A DNA stretch of 64,000 nt, from positions 1-64,000 of the forward strand of contig JAGYXB010000963.1 in NCBI GenBank assembly GCA_022495005.1, given 5' to 3'. Made by a program: the position numbers and the translations under genes. The notes beneath the pieces were generated by a model. It did no database searches, was not told the origin of the DNA, and saw only the letters and a program-made list of their open reading frames with translations. Below, in pieces: positions 55,501 through 64,000 of this stretch. The stretch is from Rhyacophila brunnea (taxonomy: Eukaryota > Arthropoda > Insecta > Trichoptera > Rhyacophilidae). Within the stretch, counting starts at the first letter, position 1, and every line of letters starts with the position of its first letter.

Positions 55501-57810
55501 TGTGACTGTAGATGAAACATGGATACACCACTATACTCCCGAGACGAAAGAACAGTCAAAGCAGTGGATTGCGAAGGCAAACCATGTCCAAAGAAGGCGA
55601 AAACCGTAAAATCAGCTGGTAAGGTTATGGCTACTGTATTTTGGAATGCACGTGGAAATTATTTTCGTTGACTATTTGGAAAAAGGAAAAACAATAACAG
55701 GGGATTATTATGCATCTTTATTGGACCAGCTAAAAAACAAAATTGAAGAAAAACGGCCTCATTTAAACAGGAAAAAAATCCTCTTTCATCAAGACAATGC
55801 CCGTGTTCACACATGTTTACGATCAATGGCTAAAATTGAAGAATTGAAGTTCGAATTTGTCGACCACCCACCGTATTCGCCAGATTTAGCCCCCAGTGAC
55901 TTTTTCCTTTTCCCAAACTTAAAAAATGGCTAAGTGGACAACGTTTTTTTTCAAATGAAGAAGTCATCGATCGGACAAATGCTTATTTTGAGGACCTTCC
56001 GAAAACTTATTTTCTGACGGTTTAAAAAAAATTGAGAAACGTCTAACCAAGTGTATTGAGCTCCAAGGAGATTATGTTGAGAAATAAAAAAAAAATATAA
56101 AAATAAAAACTGTTTTAATGCTTTTTTCTAAGGAATTATTGACCCACCCTCGTACCACATGTATTGTAGAATGCCAAAAAGAGTGAGGGCCAACCCGTTG
56201 AGAAGGTTGTTCGACGTCAAATCATCCTGATCACAATCCTCAGTCATGAAGAAATGTTTATATTTACAAATAGTATTGATAAAATCGGTCAAAAATAAAT
56301 CTAGTATAATTTATACTATTTAATACATTTATTGTAAATATTGGATATCTACGTTCAATGGAGTTTGGTTTAATGGAGTAAATAATATTGTAATATAAAT
56401 AATAATGTAAATTTAATAAGAGATTGCTGTCTCTGATAGTAAAGACTTAATGAATGGGTTAGCGAGATTTAAAATAGTAAAGCAAATAATCATGGTGTAC
56501 TTATGGTCTTTCCGCTTCATAAATCTAATTAGTCAGCCCAATATGTAACTGCCAAAAAACGAATGAGATCATGGTGGAATTATTTTGTTAAAAGTGCGAA
56601 GAATTGTTTTTTTCCAATCTTTCTCATTTTTATTAATTTATGTGAAAAAATAAAATAAATCGGCCACTCAGTTTATTTTTAATGTAGTTATTTGTAATTA
56701 AAGCATTTTTTCTGTTATATTTTTGTTTTTATTTTATTTTCCATAAAAATTGATAAAAAAATCAATCCCGATAGGTTCGGGATTATGTTTATCAATCCCG
56801 GGATTCAGGTATCGAAAATAGCTCGGAATCCCGGGATTAGATTCCCTAGTTTGGACCTAAAAACGACCTCCTTTGTGCGCGCATATTTAAACTATTAATA
56901 GCTACAATTTTTTTTATCTTTTTTTTAGATTTCCACCCAGTCATATAATACTGAACTCGACAGAAAGTATGAGAGTCCAGCAGAAGCTGGCGCCGCTTTC
57001 GAAAGATTTATTAACAAGGAAGATCACATTTCTCAGTTAGAATCGTCAACAGCATATATGAAGGATAACACAACAAAGCATTCAGAAACAGTGCACAAGG
57101 AAAACTTCAGACAGGAATTTCAGACGGTGTATTTACCGAAAATTGTTCGTATTGTGTTAGAAAGAGTAATATATTTTCCACAGTATTTTGTCTGCAGTAT
57201 TTGTTACGCAGTATTAAAATCTCCAAGTACACTACAAATCCATAAAATGTCATGTACCATATCCGGAAACGCAAAAACACCTAGATTCATAGACAGCGTT
57301 GAAAAACCATACCATTGCGATCTATGCGCATTTAAATGCTCGAATAGCACTAATCTCAAAAGACATAAAATTACACATACTGGTGAAAAACCGTATCAAT
57401 GCGATGTGTGCTCATCTAAATTTTCGCAGCTCTGCCACTTAAAAACACATAAAATGACACACACTGATAAAAAACCATATCAATGCGATGTGTGTTCGTA
57501 TACTTCTCCATATATGAGTAATCTTAAAGCACATAAAATTATGCATACTGGTAAAAAACCACATCAATGTGATGTTTGTTCGTATAAATCGTCATATATG
57601 AGTAATTTAAAAGTGCACAAAACTATACATACTGGTGAAAAGCCACACCAATGTGATATTTGCTCATATAAATGCGCATACATCAGTCATTTAAAAACAC
57701 ATAAATTGATACATACTGGTGAAAAACCCCATCAATGCGATGTTTGCGTTTTTAAATTCTCTAGACTCAGTGATCTTAAAAGACATAAAATGACACATCC
57801 TCGTAAATAA
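49508..57810 (+). CDS. ZnfF, C2H2 zinc-finger protein, 4 coding exons, 6 fingers
   Basis: Predicted join 49508-49642, 51200-51352, 53699-53851 and 56929-57810, all phase 0, about 440 residues. Exon 1 (45 codons) starts M-D-I-K-R-E-P and carries V-K-Q-E. Exon 2 (51) has I-K-H-E, V-K-S-E-I-V-E-D and P-G-C-S-Y. Exon 3 (51) has I-K-S-E. Exon 4 starts I-S-T-Q and has a C2HC finger (F-V-C-S-I-C ... H-K-M-S-C) and six C2H2 fingers; fingers 3-5 look like recent internal duplicates. The usual K of the last-exon motif is R (N-F-R-Q-E). ATTAAA/AATAAA-type signal at 57944-57949. Closest in structure and promoter to ZnfC. A mariner sits in intron 3. A DNA-binding nuclear role is inferred. Confidence 0.86.
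50477..50555 (+). pseudogene. THAP-like N-terminal fragment
   Basis: M-P-M-C-L-V-K-N-C-K-K, then in a shifted frame K-H-S-K-K-D-G-I-S-L. This resembles the start of a THAP zinc-binding domain, as in P-element-like transposases. A frameshift breaks it and nothing clear follows. Intron 1 of ZnfF. Confidence 0.4.
51600..51805 (+). repeat. tRNA-like SINE
   Basis: A-box-like ctcaattggtaaaggac and B-box-like gggttcgattctcgccc, then a tail with ttcggaaacacatcag and ctattggaaaaa, related to the tails near 13825, 28405 and 52490. Intron 2 of ZnfF. Confidence 0.5.
51919..52470. mobile_element. hAT-type element (perfect 8 bp target duplication)
   Basis: Ends cagtgacgcccctag and, inverted, cagtgtcgtccgg, flanked by attgtaca at 51911-51918 and 52471-52478. 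Several gccgcc strings near both ends. 552 bp, no transposase. It split an older SINE-type tail in intron 2 of ZnfF. Confidence 0.85.
53510..53645 (+). repeat. tRNA-like SINE next to ZnfF exon 3
   Basis: Head with gtagcttaattaaaaaagc and acaagttcaagtcaca, tail tattttcaaattatgtatg. It ends about 50 bp before the exon 3 acceptor, so the branch-point region may be SINE-derived. Confidence 0.4.
54128..54414. mobile_element. Foldback/MITE with about 60 bp inverted arms
   Basis: gcagccctatgttgtaactt... at 54128-54190 is repeated inverted at 54350-54414 with few mismatches, including the gtgacatgaagtcacccg stretch. 287 bp. Intron 3 of ZnfF. Confidence 0.7.
54861..56152 (+). mobile_element. mariner transposon, copy 2
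   Basis: 1,292 bp with the same inverted ends (cgagggtgggtcaataa), flanked by TA at 54859-54860 and 56153-56154. Sense orientation in intron 3 of ZnfF. Flanks differ from copy 1, so the two insertions are independent. Confidence 0.93.
55034..56035 (+). pseudogene. mariner transposase, three frame lesions
   Basis: Start ATG 55034. Frame 1 runs to about 55580 with the first catalytic Asp in V-D-E-T-W. A one-base loss near 55577 and a one-base gain near 55655 shift and restore the frame. Catalytic D-N-A-R-V-H-T and Y-S-P-D-L-A-P-S-D follow, with 34 residues between the second and third Asp. A short A run near 55925 then ends the frame. Compared with copy 1 the lesions are different, and Asp is changed to Asn in the W-D-A-R-G block. 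Confidence 0.85.
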
Positions 57811-58013
57811 AAATGCACATGTTTTACATGTGTTAAAATTGAATCAGAATAATTATCTAATTCATTTCCTTCTGGGTATGCTATCAATTTAATCCTTGTT
57901 CACGCGAAGAGTGAGTTGGTTAGAACAATAGATCTTGAAATCAAATAAAAGAACATAACTTTATTATTTCAAAAAACTGTATTTAATTTACACACATAAA
58001 AATTACTTTTGAC
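57811..58013 (+). other. 3' UTR and flank of ZnfF
   Basis: Polyadenylation signal aataaa at 57944-57949. No coding sequence. Confidence 0.5.
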
Positions 58014-58610
58014 ATTGCCGATTCAAGTAGAGAGCCGATACATTCATGACGACTGGTTCTACTTTCTTCGCCCCCCCGTTGTTGTCTATAGATGACCATT
58101 GCCTGTCAGTGTTCTAATAAAATAATAATAAATAGCAAATAAAGTGAGTGAGACAAGTGATTATCCCGTGGGGGAAACATTATCGCATAAAGGCAGAACA
58201 TTTTATAATTCCACGAACGATGGGATAAATATTACAAATTTTGAGAGCAGCAACGGATTTCCTTGGAGAAGAAGATGCAGTCGCTCATTGCTCACTCAAG
58301 TAGAAAGCCGATACATTCACTACGACTAGTCCTATTTTTTCCGTCCTTCCCGTTGTTGTCTATGTATGAAGAGTCATTGCCTATCATTGTTCTATAGAAT
58401 GCTCATACTGACCCGTCTGTCGTGTTCACACAGGGAATGGTTTGATTTGGATATATGAGTTACATGATAAATAATACACTAGCATTAACACACCTTCTAC
58501 AAATGTAATGCATATATCAATGCTACATATTTTTTGGAAATCACCACCGGTTTTTGTGTGTAGGACTAGTCAAACTTTGACAGCTGAAGAATAACAGGAA
58601 TATCTATTAT
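58014..58610 (+). repeat. Dispersed repeat family A, copies 4 and 5
   Basis: A 5' fragment at 58014-58110 is followed after about 175 bp by a second copy at 58285-58610 that ends in the tttttgtgtg region. A short open frame at 58144-58329 overlaps the repeat and is not supported as a gene. Confidence 0.55.
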
Positions 58611-59477
58611 TAGTTCGATAATAATTTAATATTATCGAACCTAAATATTTTATGTGTTGTGCAGCATACAGTTAAATTACTATCACTGTATTTTTCAAAT
58701 AAATACATAACATGCAAGATTATTGTATTTTAATGTCAGCCTGTAGCCGTAGTTTAAAACTTAATTCTCATTTCGATGAAACCAGAAACACAGTGTTTTT
58801 ACTTCACAGGGCAGTACAGTGCGGGTATGTGTTTATGCTTTATCTGAAGGATGCGGCAAATTGAGGAAGAAATGGAAACGTTACAATTTTTCAGAGCTAG
58901 GTACATTCTTTAGAGATTACAAAATTTGAATAAAACCGCGGGGGGCTTACAAGTGAGAGAGACTATGTGATAGGGATGGAGAAAAATATATTCTTATATA
59001 AAGGGGGTTATGTTGGAGGGTTTGTTTTGACTTTCATAAAAACGACGGATTCTGGATTGAATATAAAGTTAAATGAACTTTTCATACAAAATATAGGCAA
59101 TAGGACAGAAATGCTTGTAGAAGCAACATAAATATAGGTGAAAGATTATCTAATAATAATTATCAAGATGTCAAACGTAACACAATTTATTTATTTTAAG
59201 CGCTGACTTTTGTAAGAATTATTATTTTTTAATTTAATGTCATAGCTGAAACCCCGTCACCATTCAGCGGTGCTACAAAAGCGATATACGAGCTGCGGGC
59301 CTGTAATAATTTAAACAATTATTACACCTAGTAGCAAGTGTAAAATTATACCTCACCAATATCAGTTTCGTATAGAGCCAATTAGTGAAATGATCAAATC
59401 GTCTCTATTTAAACCACGTGCAGTTATATTAAAGTTATGTTAATAATAATTACAAGATAAAAAGAACTTTTTATATA
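58611..59477. other. Intergenic DNA, nothing clear
   Basis: AT-rich. A 60 bp piece at about 59245-59310 matches the LINE tail at 19330-19385 (agcggtgctacaaaagcga). Confidence 0.35.
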
Positions 59478-59879
59478 CAACGTTTTTAAATCTTCTGTTG
59501 AATAATATAAAATTGACTTGACTAGCTTAAACCATAAAAAAAATGCTGAATGATAAACTTGATAGAAATACTGAATAATAAAATGTCATTTCATATTGAT
59601 TTCCATAGTAACGCATGTACATATTATTTAATAATTTAGTTGCTTGGACCTCCTAGCAACCAATAATGGTATCGAAATAACTTTTCATACAAAACAGAAT
59701 AAACTGAAAATGAATTCATTTCTTATTAAAGATGGCTAAAAGTAATAAAAAAAATGCATTGGCATCGTGTTCTAATATATTCTAAATGTTTCAAATGTCT
59801 AACTAGTCGGGAAGTTTGTTAAAAATCGATTGCAAGATTGGTACCGGACAAACAAAATTACGACCTTAGAAAAACGTTG
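59478..59879 (+). repeat. Repeat family B, copy 3
   Basis: caacgtttttaaat at the left, gaaaaacgttg at the right; full-length match to 16990-17451 in reverse complement. Confidence 0.65.
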
Positions 59880-60185
59880 AAAAAATACTCACTCATTTTA
59901 AATGTTATATACAATCATTTATCTCTCCCGATCAATTATTGTCCGATTTCATTAAAATATACATAACTTATGCGAATGTTTTTTGTTAGGTACTTAATTA
60001 TAATTAACCCAACTCTGCGTAAAGATAATAGACTAGAAGATCAGTCTTTTAATACCTACTTTACACTGATATATAATACTGTGTTGAATCTATACGTGTC
60101 TCTAATACACTAGACACACCATCAGAAATTCATCATGCAGCCTCTCCTGGTTAATATATATTTTAAGAGTATTTTTTATTGAAGT

Positions 60186-61025
60186 TAACCATTGCCGACT
60201 CAAGTGGAAAGCCGATACATTCACAACGACTGGTCTTACATTTTCCGCCCCTCTCGTTGTTGTCTATAGATGACTTGTCATTGTTCTATATAGTGCTCAT
60301 ACTGACACGTCTGTCGTGTTCACTTGTCAGAGTATTCTTAGTTTCAGATTATTTTAACGTATCTTGGAGACCTTGGAGTTCATCTGATTTAGTATTCCTT
60401 CCTTTTCACGGCATATTTACACAAGAGACGTGATAAGTATAATAAGAGAATGTGAAGATTATTTTTCGAAAGTATGACGTAGGTAAGTTCCTACTTGATT
60501 TCAGTTTCATTCATTACAAGCCATTATATTTTCAAAAAACATATAGGTATATTCCTACACTATTCATATATGGATACACTGCTAATAAAAATATGAGTTT
60601 TAAAATGGTATTACAAATCGATATTTACAGCTGTCTTGACACAGGGAATCATTTGATTTGGATAGATGAGTTACATGATAAATAATACACCAACTTTAAC
60701 AATACATTAACACACCTTCTACAAATGTAATGCATAGATCAATGCTATATATTTTTTGGAAATCGATATTACCATTGTTTTTGTGTAAAGGACTAGGTAG
60801 TCTGACTTTGACAGCTGATGAATAACAGGTATGTATATTATTTATAAATAACACTGATAGTAAATATATGTGATTTGAGAGCTTTTTTATAATTCAATTT
60901 GAAACGAGAAAGGTCGAATCAATATGTCAAGCAATCTGGGATCTGATTTTAACAGCTGAACAGTGGACCACTCGTTGCTTGCGCAAAAAGATATGCTCAG
61001 GCTTTATTAATCTAAAGATGGCGCT
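60186..61025 (+). repeat. Dispersed repeat family A, copy 6, with an insertion
   Basis: The family A sequence is interrupted at about 60331-60639 between gtcgtgttcac and acagggaatc. The 309 bp insert is non-coding. The copy ends aaagatggcgctggg. Confidence 0.6.
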
Positions 61026-61409
61026 GGGTTAACTAATAATGACTCGATACAATTCATCGTTTCCTATGACTACGATTGATACATACTTACCGATAGAAAA
61101 ACCGTCTACGGAAGGTTGAAGCAGCAGTTTATAATTGTTGGTAATTTGTCAAATAGTCATGTCATTTTGATCTACCTCTTCTAAAAACTACAAGTTTAAA
61201 TTGTCCTAATTAAGTAGGATGCCAGTAAGTTAATTGATGAAAGCACATCACTGCGATTTTAGCAATTAAACAGATTCAAATCCCGTCGGGTGTCATATTT
61301 TTTCTGGTAGTTAGGTTTATATCTGAGGTGTTTAAAGGTATGGATGTTAATGTAAATGTAATCGATCGGGTTAGCCACCTATCAGCAGCAAGTATACCTA
61401 CTCCAAAAC

Positions 61410-61985
61410 CGAGAAATAGTGGATGAGTTTGTACATGTATCTGGGATCGATTATTAGTGGAAAAAGCAGATGAGAAGCTGAGATTGAAGGCGAAGAGGTT
61501 GCCAAAAATGAGATGACACGTCTTACCACTATATTATAGAAGGATCGGGGAATTTTAATTGGTACGAATATGCTTTCGTCCGAGGTCCGGTTATGGATCC
61601 TGAGAGCAAAGAGCGGAACGAAATGGAGGGTCTCTGAATCTGAAGAGGGAGGCTAAATGTGAGCGACTGAAGTGGGCCTGGGAAAGAAATTGCGTGAAAA
61701 GAATTGGGCAGTCAGCAAAGGATATAAATGATTTGTAACGCCAGTTTATTGGAAAATAAATAAATGTAAGTAGTTTAATGGGTAGACGGTTTACGTGAAT
61801 GGGACGGGCCCTCCTTTGCCCTGCAGCGGTGCTACAAGAGCGACCTACGTGCTGCAGGTCTGACATGGCGGGAGGCGCAAGAGTTGGCGATGGACCAAGA
61901 GAAGTGGTGCCTACTTGTGCTTGCTCTATGACCTAATGCTGGGACGTGACAGGGTGTAAGAAAAAGAAGAAGTTAAATTGGGTAT
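61410..61985 (+). pseudogene. LINE C-terminal region and tail
   Basis: The plus strand reads E-I-V-D-E-F-V-Y-L-G-S-I-I-S-G near 61415, then degraded coding, then the L-Q-R-C-Y and D-Q-E-K-W tail as at 19330-19450, ending in an agaaaaagaagaag run. Several stops. Confidence 0.65.
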
Positions 61986-62060
61986 GAATATTTTATTACT
62001 TTTTTTTTACGAAATAACTGAGTTCTTTAGATTAATTTAGAAACACACAATAATACTACG

Positions 62061-62315
62061 AGATGGTGCAGATCACAAACCTCCTTAGTCAAAAAATACA
62101 ATTTTACAGGGGAAGGTTAAAACTGATTTATTTACAGCATAATACGATGAATATGACGTAGGAGTTTTAATTAAAAGATCAATAAACTGGGCTATTTTTC
62201 TCTTTGACATAGGAGGTAAAGTTCAACAGATCCGTTAATTTTTTGTTGATTTTTTGATACCATAAAGTCAAAATCATAAAATTTGACATAGAAGGTTTGT
62301 GATCTGCAACATCGT
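62061..62315. mobile_element. MITE abutting the ZnfG stop codon
   Basis: gatggtgcagatcacaaacc at the left is repeated inverted at the right (ggtttgtgatctgcaacatc). The right end lies 5 bp from the ZnfG stop codon (62321-62323), so the element forms most of the ZnfG 3' UTR. Confidence 0.65.
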
Positions 62316-62320
62316 ACGAC

Positions 62321-63481
62321 TTAACTAAGTTTCGTGGATTCATTTTCACTAGTGTGTGTCGTTATATGTTTTTTCAGAAAACCGCGACGGGAACATTTAT
62401 ATGAACAAAGTTTGCATTGGAATGGTTTTTCACCAGTATGAATAATTTTATGAGATTTAAGATGACACATTTGCGTAAACTTTAAAGAACAAACGTCGCA
62501 TTGGAAAGGTTTTTCGCCAGTATGTGTCATTTTATGTTTTTTTAGATCACTAGATTGCGAACATTTAAATGAGCAAGCGCCACATTTAAATGGTTTTTCA
62601 CCAGTATGTGTCATTTTATGTTTTTTGAGACTGCCAGACTGTGAACATTTAAAAGAGCATATATCGCACTGATAAGGCTTTTCACCAGTATGTGTCATTT
62701 TGTGTCTTTTTAAGCCACGAAACTGCGAACATTTAAACGCACACACATCACATTGATATGCCTTTTCACCAGTATGTGTGAGTTTGTGTCTATTGAGATT
62801 TCCGGGTTTTAAGAATTTAATTGAGCAAATATCGCACTGATACGGTTTTTCATTAGTATGTGTCATTTTATGTTTTTTTAAATCATCGACCCGCGAAAAT
62901 TTAAATGAACAAATATCGCATTGATATGGTTTTTCACCAGTATGTGTCATTTTATGAGTTTTTAAATGGTCTATCCGCGAAAATTTATATGGACAAACGT
63001 CGCAATGATAAGATTTTCCACCAGAGTGTGTCCTTTTATGTCTTTTGAAAACAAAGGAATATTTAAACTTCTTTGAACAAACAACGCATTGAAATAGGGT
63101 TATGTCAGTATTTGTTATTTTATGTGTCTTAAATTTTTCAGACTTTGTGCAAGAATTATTGTGACTCTTCATTTTACTCGAGGATTCAAATACCAAGTAG
63201 CAATCACTGCAAACAAAATTACGTGGAAAATGTTTTACTCTTCTCAGTTTAATTCGAACCACCTTCAGTAAGCAGTCTCTCTGTAATTCTTTCTTGATGT
63301 TTTGTTGATGTATAGTTATCTCTGAATGAGTTATACTATTTTCTTGGATGTTTTTGGTTGAAGATTTCATGCGTTTGATGTGATGATCTCCTTTTTTTAA
63401 TTTATCAAAGGTCATGTTGGCTATTTGATTATCCTCGTTCTCATTTTGACGTCCTGTCATTTTATATTGTTGGCAGGAAAT
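62321..63481 (-). CDS. ZnfG, last exon of a C2H2 zinc-finger gene (5' part outside window)
   Basis: An exon of 387 codons including stop on the minus strand. The acceptor TTTTGTAG precedes I-S-C-Q at 63481, the same phase-0 junction as in the paralogs. It carries I-K-K-E, a C2HC finger (F-V-C-S-D-C ... H-N-N-S-C) and nine C2H2 fingers. Finger 1 is preceded by a non-canonical linker. Residues after the last finger are few, ending K-L-S. The first exons are expected to the right of 64000; I found none in 63482-64000. DNA binding is inferred. Confidence 0.85.
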   Translation of the reverse strand: MSCQQYKMTGRQNENEDNQIANMTFDKLKKGDHHIKRMKSSTKNIQENSITHSEITIHQQNIKKELQRDCLLKVVRIKLRRVKHFPRNFVCSDCYLVFESSSKMKSHNNSCTKSEKFKTHKITNTDITLFQCVVCSKKFKYSFVFKRHKRTHSGGKSYHCDVCPYKFSRIDHLKTHKMTHTGEKPYQCDICSFKFSRVDDLKKHKMTHTNEKPYQCDICSIKFLKPGNLNRHKLTHTGEKAYQCDVCAFKCSQFRGLKRHKMTHTGEKPYQCDICSFKCSQSGSLKKHKMTHTGEKPFKCGACSFKCSQSSDLKKHKMTHTGEKPFQCDVCSLKFTQMCHLKSHKIIHTGEKPFQCKLCSYKCSRRGFLKKHITTHTSENESTKLS

Positions 63482-63529
63482 CTACAAAAAAAGAACCGCC
63501 ACTTAAGTGAAAGGTATTTTAATATTTCG

Positions 63530-63965
63530 CTACGCCTTCTCTCAGTACCCAACTGTACTGGTGAAGTGCTGACATCCGAGTCTCTGGTCACCGACGGTTC
63601 GAGGATATTGAGAAGGCTGGGTGCGACGCCTTCCTCTCTCAGCAGCCTTACGGTAGGCCTGAGGAGCCGAGAAACACTATGCTAGTAGTGCTGACATCCG
63701 AGTCTCTCCGGCCGCCGACGTTTCAGGAGGGCTTCGATTCTTCAACACATAGAGATACAACCAGCCCTTATCAAGCCGCCGCACTGTTACACGCGTTATT
63801 GTAATCAGCCCTTAGAGTCGGCTCGATCCCGGTTCAGGCCTTTCCGGAGGTGTGCATTTGTTACACCCCGAATGGTCCCCATTTGGGTATGTCTCCTCCT
63901 AAAGAGGCCTGAACCATTATCAAGCCGATGAATAGTAAGGCTTGATTGCGAGGATAAATAAATAA
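63530..63965 (+). repeat. Probable 3' part of a LINE or other retroelement
   Basis: GC-richer sequence with tgctgacatccgagtctct twice (about 63567 and 63690) and an (ATAA)n tail at about 63953-63968. No coding domain recognised. It lies in the ZnfG intron. Confidence 0.4.
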
Positions 63966-64000
63966 ATAATGATAAATATATAACCGTCAACATTGTTCAA

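Noticed and set aside
58144..58329. 61-codon open frame after ZnfF
   Set aside because: Its end lies in repeat family A, and no acceptor or donor gives a plausible exon.

Overview
The window looks like nuclear DNA of an insect, most likely a moth or butterfly. It is AT-rich, with frequent TAGGTACCTAC-like strings, small phase-0 exons in long introns, and a dense load of mariner, RTE and jockey-type LINEs, hAT-type short elements and tRNA-derived SINEs. Nothing prokaryotic, viral or CRISPR-like was seen. The assignment to Lepidoptera is an inference from repeat style and composition, not from a marker gene.

The backbone is a cluster of seven paralogous C2H2 zinc-finger genes, named ZnfA to ZnfG here. 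ZnfA is only a 3' end (2-115, +). ZnfB (3655-9897, +) and ZnfC (16605-25364, +) follow. ZnfD (32822-40216) and ZnfE (43226-48979) are on the minus strand. ZnfF (49508-57810, +) is head-to-head with ZnfE across about 530 bp. ZnfG (62321-63481, minus) has its 5' exons beyond the right edge. The complete genes share one design: a short first exon starting M-D-[LIV]-K-R, one or two internal exons of 42-51 codons, and one long last exon. All introns are phase 0. The last exon starts I-S-[TKC] and carries an atypical C2HC finger followed by 5 to 11 C2H2 fingers. Nearly every N-terminal exon carries at least one psi-K-x-E sumoylation-type motif. The simplest reading is a lineage-specific family of DNA-binding nuclear proteins with a SUMO-prone N-terminal tail instead of a KRAB or ZAD domain. 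That role is inferred.

Transposons fill the introns and spacers. They include two near-identical 1.28-1.29 kb mariners (in intron 3 of ZnfC and of ZnfF), an intact ORF1-only jockey-like element with a 12 bp target duplication (29230-31113), three RTE fragments of which one has a 5' inversion, several hAT-type elements with 8 bp target duplications, inverted-repeat MITEs, and tRNA-derived SINEs. Insertions shared or not shared between homologous introns of ZnfB and ZnfC give a relative history of the duplication.

Promoter regions of ZnfB, ZnfC, ZnfE and ZnfF share short motifs (TACTATARTT and AAGATGGCARCACT-like) 50-120 bp upstream of the start codons, so paralogs may be co-regulated. All exon structures were read by eye from splice consensus and paralog comparison. 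No transcript evidence or database search was available.
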